A stretch of 64,000 nt of DNA from Apostichopus japonicus (lineage: Eukaryota; Echinodermata; Holothuroidea; Aspidochirotida; Stichopodidae). Location of the stretch: positions 13,452,077-13,516,076 of the forward strand of contig NC_092582.1 in assembly GCF_037975245.1 (NCBI RefSeq), in the 5' to 3' direction. Positions 25,746 through 36,500 of this stretch are shown here, in pieces (position 1 is the stretch's first letter; each line of letters starts with the position of its first letter). The position numbers and the translations under genes are program-made. Under the pieces are notes generated by a model that was given only the letters and a program-made list of their open reading frames with translations, did no database searches and was not told the origin of the DNA.

Positions 25746-25757
25746 CAGACCATTTAA

Positions 25758-26115
25758 AGGCATTGAAGACTCGCCCCAAACTGCGTGCCGCCCTCTGAAA
25801 AAAATTAACTTTCCGTTGCTTGCAAGTGAAGTTTTCTGCTTGTCCCTACAAAATGCAGACAGTAATGAAACGTAATACCTTGTTATCTTTATCTAGACCT
25901 GAGATGTCCATCGCTGCTATGTGCACTGTCTTGTGTGGGTATTGACTGTAGCTGCATGTATTGACTGTACATTAGTGTCTAATTACCGACGGTAGCAAGA
26001 TGTGTATGTATTTTCTAGGAACGATGGTGGTGTATAACACTTTTGTTACACCTCATTCAAAACTAGTTCAGATTACCGGCATGAGATGTTTCTTTGTGCG
26101 CGAGTCTGCATTCCC
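25758..26115 (+). mobile_element. MITE family B, copy 2 (358 bp)
   Basis: Flanked by TTTAA (25753-25757 and 26116-26120). Starts AGGCATTGAAGACTCGCC and ends with the inverted counterpart GCGAGTCTGCATTCCC. The body aligns along its length with the inverted element at 18519-18879, and the lengths differ by only three bases. It has no coding capacity. The 94-codon frame that overlaps its left half is incidental. Confidence 0.82.
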
Positions 26116-26120
26116 TTTAA

Positions 26121-27540
26121 ATACCTTTATATATAGATTGAGCTATAAATATATAAGTCTCCTTTGTTTATTGTTTATTTTTATTTTTTTGCATCTGATC
26201 AGGAACAGATCTAATGATATATGTCTTAGACTGAGTAGTCCAGCCACTTTCATCGATGAGCCTCAGATGTTTAAAGAGTTTGCTCACAAACAGTAAAGGC
26301 GTTACAGAAATACGACGCAGACTGTCATCTGTGTTTTTTCGTGAAACCGAAGCATAACACGACAAATATTAATTCTGTGCCAATAAAAGTCACCCTTTAA
26401 GTAATAATTATTGACACAGTGGTACTTTTATACCACAGTAGTACACCATCAAAAGAACTCCACGAATGTTTCATACGTCCTGATTTTACTCCGTAATTTA
26501 ATTTAATCCCCCCAAGCGCCTTCCGCTTTCTGGCTATTACTGTAGCTATTTTCCATCTTAAACTTATCAACAAACTGATATTTCTCCAGGCAGCCTACAA
26601 TTTCCTGCAGTACTTTAATCATATCTACTCATGCTTCATCACATCCTCGCGTTTTAGTGCATTCACTCGGATTCTGAATTCCATGTGCCCGAAAAGATGA
26701 ATGACAAAACGCTTGTACATGATATAATTTAAGACACGACGATCAGACATCAAGGACGATGCTTGGAATAATTTCTTCAGGTCATTCATGTATATGTATA
26801 GTATTTCGTCAGACCCCTGTATTATAAATGCTGATTCAGAAAAAAATAATCGTGGCCTTTTACCTATTTTGGAGACAAATTTCTTGTTAGGATTTGTGTT
26901 TATCTTTCCATTATATTTGTGATTATACTTGCATGGGTGTACGAGGGAAAGATCATAATTTTGATTACTTTATCCAACCTGGCTACCTAACATATGATGA
27001 CAGGGAGAAAAATCTATTTAACCAAATCCATAAGACACATAACCAAAATATCAACGTCACGATATGATCACGTTTCCTAACAAAACAGTTCGTGGTTTAC
27101 ATAATTACACAGGAAAGTAATTACTTGCTTCGTATATAAACTCATAAATTTGCAGCCGTTTTTCTTTCTGGCCTCTCTTTCTTCCAATATTGCAATTTCC
27201 TCAATTGAGTTGTCTATCTCTCCTCATTCTTTGAATTCCTTCAGGGCTCTTCAGGGAAAGTAATACTAAAGGCCTACTTCTGTCTTTTAAGTATATTTAC
27301 TGGAAATCATTTTTTTTATGAAGTGTTTAATAAAAAAATTCTTAAAAAAACTGGCTTCCTTAATAATATTTCCCAGAGGAGGTGTCTCTTTTTTTCTTTC
27401 CCCTTTTAAAGTTCAAGGCCTTCATTATCTTCTCCTTAGACTCTTTGTTTCTTTCCTCCTTTTTCCAATACATTTATTTTGATACATTGTTTTTATTTTT
27501 ACCATGGCTGGTTTGACTTTCCCCGATTAATGAACGGAGA
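26121..27540. other. No gene recognised
   Basis: Mixed sequence. 26480-26760 is somewhat more complex and CpG-containing than average, but I see no exon signals that I can defend. Pyrimidine-rich stretches lie at 27170-27240 and 27390-27470. Confidence 0.45.
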
Positions 27541-27924
27541 GTGGATTATATCGATGGGGGAGGTTATTGCTTTCACGTCTCAACAATGACTACTCGAGTC
27601 GGGGAAAAAGCGATGGCCCATTCAGTTCAGACGATATAGAAATATAATATCTACTGTAGCTCAATAATGACGTGAAGGCAAAAAAAAAAAGGGCAGATTC
27701 TAATTGAATTTTGCGATCACATAATTGTGTCTGTTTTTATGCCAGGGTGGTCAGGATAACTGCTTTGTCGGTTTTCTGTTGTGTAACCGATACCAGGTGT
27801 ATGTTAACCGTTTTCTCGTCGCAAGAAATCATTGAATTTATTAACGAAGACATCAGTTGTGTTTAATTTGGAAGGAATTATATAGGGACAGCATAATAAA
27901 CGGGAGAACAATATTTTTATCACA
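27541..27924 (+). promoter_or_regulatory. Putative 5' flank/5' UTR of the exon at 27925
   Basis: Non-repetitive, locally CpG-containing sequence directly upstream of the best first-exon candidate, with a TATA-like AATTATATAGGG about 50 bp before the ATG. A promoter or 5' untranslated region is inferred from position only. Confidence 0.2.
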
Positions 27925-27992
27925 ATGGTGGATTCCGAAGAAGATGTTGATTCACTTGGAACTCGTATCAGTTTGTTAGTGGAGATTTCAAG
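27925..27992 (+). CDS. Candidate first coding exon of an unidentified + strand gene
   Basis: The ATG in CACAATGG (A at -3, G at +4, a good animal start context) opens 22 codons beginning MVDSEEDVDSLG and continuing TRISLLVEIS. It then meets the strong donor AG|GTATGT at 27993, leaving in phase 2. The peptide starts acidic and turns amphipathic, as in many soluble protein N-termini. The candidate acceptor exon at 46892 enters in the matching phase, so the join would read ..LVEISRRRAHTVAEGE. I do not recognise the family. The exon is short, so chance remains possible, but start context, codon choice and donor together are better than anything else in the window. Confidence 0.4.
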
Positions 27993-28335
27993 GTATGTAC
28001 ATAGTAGTAGTAGTTGTATTTTGGTACAGTAGTCCCAACGAATAGCATCGGTAACATTATTCCTCGAAGGTATAGTGCTATAGTAAACATTTTATAGGGC
28101 AATGGGTCATAGAGATGTGATACATTAATGCCTTCTTATTTAGTAACTGCTTTCTGAAATTTTCTTGACAAACTTTATCGTACAGTATCATATCCTGTTT
28201 GTACATATCTACTAGGAATAAACCATAGTAGTATCGAGTTTGATTGACTTTGGTAAATTCTCCTCCCCCCCAAAAAAAATTAAATATATATATATTTATA
28301 TATATATTTATATGTAAATAGGGAGTGTTAAATTA
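27993..28335. other. Putative start of a long intron; no other feature
   Basis: AT-rich sequence after the donor at 27993, with TA-rich runs at 28283-28318 and a short GGGAGTGTTA at 28321 that repeats the first 10 bases of the adjoining SINE. Confidence 0.3.
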
Positions 28336-28576
28336 GGGAGTGTTAGCTCAGTGGTACACGCCGGTGCTTTTCAATCATATGGTCCTGAGTTTGAGTCACT
28401 CCAAGATTAATGTATGTCTTATAGTTACAGAGTTGTTGACAATAGACAACTCATAATCATGGATGTTAAAATATGAATCTAAGAGACTGATTTCGGTCAG
28501 CTTGCGGCTTTGATAAGCCAATGATGGCTTCTCCGCGAGTTCCTGCGAGGATCTAAAATACATACATACATACATA
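28336..28576 (+). mobile_element. tRNA-derived SINE, copy 2
   Basis: Same family as 5883 and 45132. It has GGGAGTGTTAGCTCAGTGG with a good A box, the diverged B box GAGTTTGAGTCACTCC, the shared body (GATTTCGGTCAGCTTGCGGC) and an ACAT tail that passes straight into a TA tract. The first 10 bases of the element occur once more just upstream (28321-28330). Confidence 0.85.
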
Positions 28577-28578
28577 AA

Positions 28579-28633
<55 letters not shown>
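28577..28633. repeat. TA microsatellite, left of hAT-like element
   Basis: Nearly pure TA tract continuing from the SINE tail. Together with 29847-29894 it flanks the element at 28634-29846. Confidence 0.9.
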
Positions 28634-28636
<3 letters not shown>

Positions 28637-29843
28637 TGTTTACACGGGTCCAAAAATCGGGAACCGGGTACCCGAGGGCCGTTACCCGTCGGGTATCCGG
28701 GTACCCGGAAAAAATTGTTTACCCTCGTGTATCACGATTTTCAAGAAATTACATATTGGATGCTGTAATAAATGCACTATATTCTCTACTGACAATGTTT
28801 TCATGTTCAAGTACGTAGGTGTAAGATAAGGTATAAAACCTCCCTCAATAATTTGTATTTGCTTCTGTTTCTTTCATTAACTTGTTAATGAATGAATTAT
28901 TTAATTATAATTAGCATTACTACTCATCGCACTGCCGCCGCTGCTTATGCTAGCTCGTGCACGTCTATTGGATCAAACCATATAAATATCCAATTTAGCT
29001 CTTAAACAGTTTTAAATACTACTACTATCTATTATGCAGGCCCAGGGTTCGCATTAGCCGCGAGATTGCGCGATTCGGGCAATTTGATCGCATTTGGAAT
29101 AAAGGATTAGTAAAAAGCCACTTGCGATTACTATTTTTTAGTTATCCCGTCTATAATCCATAAACATCGCGTAAAATTCCTTGTCAGCCTTTCCTTCTTT
29201 GAAATAAACGAATGAATAAATAATAATTTCTTCCACATGGTAGCCTAACACCACACTAAGTCAATGAGAAATCTAGCTAAGCCTAACCATCTGTTTATTT
29301 GCTGGAGTTGTGACGCAGTTGTAAGACATCCATGGAATACTTTCGTTATTGCTGTTACGTTCGACCACATAGTTGCCTAACACCACACTAAGTCAATGGG
29401 GAGGGGTAGTCTAGCCTAGCCATCTATTCATTAGCTGAAATTGTGACGCAGTTATAAGATATCTATGGAAATCTTTCGTTATTGCTGTTATCTTCGAACA
29501 CATGGTAGCCTAACAACACACTAAGTCAATGGGAAATCAGCCTAACCATCGGTTTGCAATTTTTTTTTTTAAACAATCACACTTTGCGTATGATTCGGGT
29601 AATAAATTAGGAACCGGGTATTATCGCGTCGAGCGGGCCCCTTCCTTATTGCTGTTATCTTCGACCACATTGTAGCCTAACACCACACTAAGTCAATGGG
29701 AAATCTGCCTAACCGTCGGTTTGCCTTTTTTTTTCTTTTTTCTTTTTTAAATCACACTTTGCTTAGGATTCGGGTAATAAATTAGGAACCGGGTAGAATC
29801 GCGTCGGGCGGGTACCCGGGTACCCGGATAACCCGTGCAAACA

Positions 29844-29846
<3 letters not shown>
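28634..29846. mobile_element. Non-autonomous hAT-like element (1.2 kb)
   Basis: The termini are inverted: TAGTGTTTACACGGGTCC on the left, and GGATAACCCGTGCAAACACTA at the right end, whose inner 18 bases are the inverted form. Both ends carry GGTACCCG-rich subterminal repeats (28664-28708, 29809-29830). This style of end is known from hAT elements. It sits inside a TA tract, so an 8-bp target duplication cannot be distinguished from the microsatellite. No transposase frame is present. The interior carries about four tandem copies of a roughly 130-165-bp unit. Confidence 0.75.
29233..29810. repeat. Internal tandem units of the hAT-like element
   Basis: The block CACCACACTAAGTCAATGGG with CCACATGGTAGCC before it starts at about 29233, 29364, 29498 and 29664 (spacings 131, 134 and 166). 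The last two units also share a longer 3' part (ACTTTGC, GATTCGGGTAATAAATTAGG, ATCGCGTCG), so the right terminus of the element has been duplicated internally at about 29575-29640. Confidence 0.8.

Positions 29847-29894
<48 letters not shown>
29847..29894. repeat. TA microsatellite, right of hAT-like element
   Basis: Uninterrupted TA/AT tract bordering the inverted terminus. Confidence 0.9.
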
Positions 29895-29900
<6 letters not shown>

Positions 29901-32338
29901 CAGCTGTACCAAAGTGAGCACATTTATCTGAAATAGCACTTGAATATACACACAATTAACCCCCAAAATATTGAAGGAAACATGGTATGGTTAAAATTGC
30001 TCTGTCATTTTGTTAAAGGATATCAAGTGTACATTATATTCCCTCAAATCCTTCCACTGGTCTCCTCCAACCTTTCTACCTGAAGTTTATTTTTAAGAGT
30101 AAATCATTTTTCTTTATTATACTCATTTTTATTTTGGTGGTTTGGATGTGAATTGGAATAGAAAAGGAAAGAAGATTCAGTCATTAGGAAAAGACTAAAT
30201 GCCAAGAGCATCTTTTACACACTTTCTATATAGTACATTGTACAATACTTTATATAGTTTGAGCCATTTTGAAAATGATTGTAGTGCATTAAAGTTGTTT
30301 AAAGTATTTCTCTTAAAGTTGCCCTCAAACCAGATCCTTTTTTTATAGTAATTGCCAACAAATTGTCTTTATTAGTTGATAAAATAAACTGAAACATTAA
30401 AGGAGATACATATATGTATATGCATCTTTATATTAATATGATTAAATTGATGACATTGAAAAAAAAACCTTCAGATCGACACAACCTTGTGCTTTGACTT
30501 TAAAATTATCATAATTTTGTTGTTTTCATTTGTATTAAATATTTCCCAAAATGCAGGCTTTGTTTAACATTTAACGAATTGCTCGCTATATTTATTTCAT
30601 AAATTGAAAATAGGAGAGTGCATTACCTATGGGTGCCCATTTTGGTCATTTTCTTCCAAGCTAATATATTGGTCGTTATTATTTTGAAAGTAGTATATTA
30701 TGCATTAAGTGCTCATAGAGCATTTACTGGCTTGAAATGGACAGGGCTGAAATGAAACAAGTTGCAGAGAGATATAGAAGATAGGGTCATGTACAAAGAT
30801 ATATCGTAAATATTTTGGTAGAGACGAAACAGAATTGTGTTCAAGTTGGTACTCATACTAGTATACTTTTCCTTATTTGTACTCAGAGTTGTACTCCAGG
30901 CTTTGTCCCCCAAAGTCATACTCAGAGATAACACATATTTGTACATGGTACTAAATACGGGAGGCAATTGTACTCATACGCATACTCGGACTTTGTACTC
31001 ACGCTACTAACAGTCTGGGTTGTAATGAGCTCTACATATGCCATATTTGAAAAATCTAGTGAAATCTTTAAATTATGTCTCAAATTAATGTACGCACCTC
31101 TTTGTAGTCTGTATATTAATTACGTTGTTTGTAAAATCTGCACAGGGACTTTAATTGATAAATGCTGAAGAACATGTGTACTGTACAGCAGTACTATATT
31201 TGTGCAGTCTCCAAAGAGATATGCCCTTTATACTAGCAGACCACAAAATTACATTTGTAACTTGGCCAAGCATTCATAGTCAAAGTAAAGTGAATTGCTT
31301 ACTTTAATAGACAACATTTTCATTTGATAAATTATGCAAAGTGGCTAAATATAAGACAAAAATTCGATGAAACCAACTATGACTCTATGTGCATGATAGG
31401 TGTTTCGGAGAAAGGCAAATTAGAGCATTCTGTTATTGTGAGACACAAACGGTGCGATAAATGAAACGATACAGAGAACCATCTGGCATTGTGAACAACG
31501 GGGAAAAAAAGATTTGTTTTTGTAGACGCTGCATGGGGTAATACATAACTCTTCAAGTGAAATACATTTAATATGGCACAGGCCTGATATATCAAGATAG
31601 GCTGCATATTAAAATGATGAGGTTGAGTGATTAATGATTACTTTTAATCAAGTGAAAATTTTAAGATTGTTCTTTTGCTTTGAATTATTCCTTTTTGACA
31701 TTCTGACTAAACCATGTTATATTCACTACTGAGAGACTTATACCATTTACAACCGATTGGTTGGTTGTCACTTTATAGAAAATTAGTTGTACAGTGCAAA
31801 CAGAAAATTTTTCTTTTTACTTAATTTATATTCAGGACTGAAATCATTTGAAGTTAACTTTATACCTTTTATTTGGTTATTATAGTTACAGGTTTTTTGT
31901 TTATCATTTTGTAATAAGCACCTCTGAGACATCAAAAATCGTGTGAGTGTATGATACTGTACCTCTACAACAGATGAACAATAAGAAAGAAAATGAACAG
32001 AATGAAAACACATAATGAGAAACAGAAAAGTAAGACTGGCCTGAAAATGATTATTTAAGTTGTTACTAATGATATTGGAAACAAATGTAAAGAATGATAG
32101 AAGTTTAATTGTCAGCTTCTTTTGTCAGAATTGATAATTGTGATACAGTTTAGTCAAGTCTGACTTATTTTTGAAAATTGACTGTTTGTCATTCTTTATT
32201 AAGATATGTATGTCTTTTTTTCCAGTATAGTTTGCATAGTCATTTAACATGTGCTAGAATGGACTGAAATTTTAAATGGCAATTATTTAAAATCAGTGAT
32301 TATTTAACAAGTCATTAGTTATCCCCTCTTCCCTATAG
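29895..32338. other. No gene recognised
   Basis: AT-rich. 30849-31008 carries seven (G/A)TACTC motifs (listed as a finding). Open frames of at most 84 codons lack motifs. Confidence 0.45.
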
Positions 32339-32341
32339 GTG

Positions 32342-32394
32342 ATGGAGGATAAATGTGAAAAAGAGGGTGGTGTGCATGACGAAGCAGTTACCAG
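32342..32394 (+). CDS. Possible alternative first/second coding exon (MEDKCEK..)
   Basis: A pyrimidine-rich acceptor (TTATCCCCTCTTCCCTATAG, AG at 32337-32338) precedes GTG ATG and 16 more codons, read as MEDKCEKEGGVHDEAVT. The block ends AG|GTGTAT (donor at 32395) in phase 2, matching the acceptor phase of the exon at 46892. Entered from the exon at 27925 it would hit TGA at once, so it could only follow a non-coding exon or an exon ending in phase 0. The donor is weak. Low confidence. Confidence 0.18.
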
Positions 32395-33150
32395 GTGTAT
32401 ATAGTTGGACTTACAATTGGAAAGTTTTATGGAAAATATTGCAATAAAAATAAAATAAAATAATTTAATTTTTTTTTAAATAAAAAAAATAAAAATTGGG
32501 AATGCTATTTATGCAGATAGTTTAAATACTATCACAATTCTTTGCTTATACTCTTTTAATTGCCACCCAACACAAATTTATCTCAGCAGCAACAGCGGCA
32601 GGCTGTGTGTGGTTGAACAGCACACATCATGTTACGATATGAAGTTCTTCACAAGTTTCCAATATATACGTGTTAACGAAATGTCTTTCACCAGGAAATT
32701 TGTGAATGACTGCTGATGTATGGATTGATCTCATGCTGAATTTTTAGGTCAATCGATAGAGTTTGGGTACATTGATGCAACTTTGAATCAATCAATCAAT
32801 TACGTTTTCCTTGGCCTCGTTAGAAGAACAAGACTGCTCAGCATGGCATATGATTCTCTCTCTCTCTCTCTCTCTGGTAATAATAATAAAACTGGTGACA
32901 GCTATAGGAGACATAGACCATACTAAGATTAAATCATCCATTAAACTTTCATGTGCATGAGAGTTATATTATTAGCTTTATGATTAACAACTCCCTAAAA
33001 ACTTTTAGCTTTTAAGCAACACCCTTCTTTTTTTTGGTTTACGGTCTAGGAAAATTTCAAGGATTTGATGTGATGTGTCTTCTACGCATGCTAGAATGAA
33101 TATTCATGACTAGCAACTGATTCTCAATGCCATGGCATCCAGAGAGTCGG
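32395..33150. other. No gene recognised
   Basis: AT-rich, with A-rich runs at 32440-32500 and a TC microsatellite at 32854-32875. Confidence 0.5.
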
Positions 33151-33158
33151 CTGTCGCT

Positions 33159-33517
33159 CAGTGGCGTCGCCAGACATTTCAATCTTGGGGGCACAGGGGG
33201 GCATAAAACTTAATTAGGGGGGCACAATGTTTATTTGTGAATGCCGCCATGGGGGAGGGGTCTATGTAGAGGGGGTGAGAAAGTTTTTATTAATTAAGGG
33301 TCCTTTAGATGCAGTCTGGTGCTCTATTTTGCAACTTGAAGTAACTTTATGTTCAAGAATTTTCGGGCTCAGTCTGTCTGATAATTTTATGTTTTTAATT
33401 GCGGCAGATAAAGTTTTTGTTTGAGTATTTTTTTTAACACTACAAATTGCATCAGGGGGGCACAATTTTTGTGGGAGGACATGTGCCCCCCCAGGCCACC
33501 CGCTGGCGACGCCACTG
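33159..33517. mobile_element. hAT-type MITE (359 bp) with 8-bp target duplication
   Basis: The termini CAGTGGCGTCGCCAG and CTGGCGACGCCACTG are perfect 15-bp inverted repeats beginning CAGTG, the form seen in hAT transposons. The flanks CTGTCGCT (33151-33158) and CTGTTGCT (33518-33525) agree at 7 of 8 bases, the target duplication length of hAT. Subterminal GGGGGGCA blocks repeat inside both ends. Two overlapping frames of 65-67 codons have no transposase features, so it is non-autonomous. Confidence 0.85.
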
Positions 33518-33525
33518 CTGTTGCT

Positions 33526-36500
33526 ATAGTAGTGATATTAATGTTTTACTCTTTACTTATGACTCTTTATCTTCTTTAGCAGAGGATTTTCTTTTAAGTT
33601 CTTTCTGATAAAAAAGCTGTGCTGCTATAATAATTAGCTGGTTGTAACATTGTAATTTTTGATAGCAATTAAACAGCAGTGTTATTTTTATAATTGTGAT
33701 AATGACATAGCGGAGAAAGGAATATTTTATTTTATTTTTCCCCCTCTTTTCATAAAAGTTGTTCATTGTAAAAACAACTGTATTAGCCGAGTTCTGCTCA
33801 TGTAATAAAACCCAGTTCCGTCAGTGTGTATAATACAGCGAGCTATCTCTTATCTCGAATTATACATGAGACTACTAGGATGACCAAATTTTATTGACAA
33901 TCTTTAAACAATTTCAAATATCCCAAAAGGGATTTTAGAATTTATCTGAAGGATACTGTCACTCTAAAGAGTTGCATTCTTACCTCCAGCACAACTTGAC
34001 AATATTCTCAAGTTTTGCAAAATTTGATAACAAATTTGACAGATTATTACCATATTTGAATTAGAAATACAGTTTGGGACTGTCACTTGAAGCTCTTCTC
34101 CCCCCCCCCCCATTTCCAAAGGGAAAAAATAATTTAAATTGATATGAATTTGTTATATAGATCTATTGAAATATGATCAAACTTTGGAGAATTACTCAAT
34201 ATTTAATCATGAGGTATCATGAACCATTGAGTATACAGCAACAGCCTCCTGTGAGTCGGAAAGGCCAAAATGATAATTTAAAGAAGTGACTTTATTCCCC
34301 TAGTTTATGTTTTGTGAAATACTTGAGGAACTTTTCAAGAAGTTTGCAAGCTGCACATCAGTAGCAATGATAGTGGTGGTGCTAAATATATGTGTGTGTG
34401 GAGGGATGGATGGGCTGGGGGGTGGGAGTAGCACAACACTGGTTGCAATAGGTATGACATTTCAGGTGTATGTAATGAACTATTGTGAGCTACTTCCATG
34501 CCCCTCCCCCTCCCCCACCCCCCACACACAAACGGAAAAACGGGAAAATCAGACTTTCTTATTTCATATTACATTGAACCACATACACACTTAAAAATGA
34601 AGGCTTGTATTACAAAAAAACTACTAAAAATTAGGAATTTATAGAGCTCTGTTTGAGGAATGTCCAATTTAATATTCAGTCTCAGGACTATATCTAAGTA
34701 ATGTTTGCATTGAAAAGAGAGAGTTTGAATTTCTTGAGGATACAAACATGATCTGCTTAGACATCAGTCACATCAGCATAATAGCAATATCTAGCTTGTT
34801 TTCCAGTACATTTGTGTGATGAACGAATATAAATTGTACATGTACAGAACCTGCTAGAATCCTATGATATGATAAACCAAAATTTAATCTAAACTTTTGG
34901 AAAAAGTAAAGCCTCTTTCAGTTAGTTTTACCCTCAGCTAAGTGTCACATAGACCTCAGGCAAATTGTAGAAGTGCCTCACACGGTCTGCTCAAATGCCA
35001 GATGTCTTATATTCGTCAAGGCCTGGAATATACATCCTAATTAATTACATAGTTCAATCTTATCAGGAATCAGAGGGGGTGTGTATGTTTTCCCACCATA
35101 TTCAATCATCGGATGGAAGTAGAATATATTGGAATTCAAAGGAAAAACAGTCTTTGCAGCTTATCATGTCAGGGAATTGATTGAGGAGTGTGTGTGTATG
35201 CAGTAATCAAAGATGAGTTTAGAATCTAGCATGAAAACCCAGCATATTCTTGAACACATTTATGGTCAGGAAGAGATATGTATAAGTTGTATCAGTTCTA
35301 TGAGGATAAACATTGTACTCTTTGTCATTATTTATGACTGTCAAGAAAAATAAAAAGGAAGCTAATGAAATTTTTAAAAATAACAATAAAATGTAGAAGA
35401 GAAAGGGGTAGGTTGGGAAGGAGGGGGCGGAGTGGGTTGGTAGGAGATAGAAGAAACTATCCTTTGACATTTTAGCTGTGACTTTTGTCAACAATCTGTT
35501 GATTAATATTAGTTGTTGTTATTAAACAGTGGTCTCTTTTTTCTATCAAAAGGGTAGTCTTGATTATTGCTAGTTTCAGAAGTATATCATTTGTTTGGAA
35601 GTAAGGAAGGGAGTGAGGAAGAAATATTGAAATCCAGATGAGCAGCTAAAATGTCAGTTTACTCTCTGCAAGTTTGTGTTCCAATAGGCAGACAATATTT
35701 CTGACGTGATCATAGAACACCTGACTATAGTAGAAGATAAGTTCGCTCGGCATTTACAGAACTTGCACATGTATAGATGATAAATGTTTTGAGAGCTTTA
35801 AACACTGACACATTGGATTAGTTTTGTGATAGAAAGGAAACTGGCCAGAAATTGTTGGGAATTACTCTGCATCAGAACCTGAGGTATCAAACATCATTAT
35901 TAATGTGAAACTAGTTTCTCATGTTTTTATCTCATTTATGATTTTTATCACATAAATTACATGTAAACATTTTCTTGATTAATTAGAAAATAAGCAAGGT
36001 AGTTGTGAAAGTAAGTGTTTTAAGAAGCCCTTATGGAAGGTTTACAAAGTATATCATTCCATAAAGAGATTGAAGAATGGAAACAAGAAGAATCCATTAT
36101 TAATTTTAGAAACTGGGAAGTCACCCCCCCCCCCCCATCCTCTTGTTGGTTTGGATCAACAATTCTGCATGATTTTTATTTCTGAACTTAAAGTGTCGTC
36201 ATTTTATGCATAACCTGTTTACCCTGTTTTCTTGGGATAATACATCTAGTATTAAACATTCAACAGGTATTTTGCAAAATACATTTCCAGGAAAGGTGTG
36301 TTCAACAAGCTACATGTAAATCAATTCTGATATACTGCCCCCATTTCATTCATTCTTTTCTCGTCTCCTGCATATACCATGATTATAGGTTTCATATCCA
36401 TTCATATTGTTGCTTCATATCAGACAAAAATATGTTCAATTGATATGATAATAATCTCCTACTTTACAAAAGTGAAAAAAAGAAATAAAAAAACAATACA

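Noticed and set aside
33227-33465. Two overlapping frames in the 359-bp MITE as transposase remnant
   Set aside because: Too short, no transposase motif, and the element length is typical of a non-autonomous MITE.
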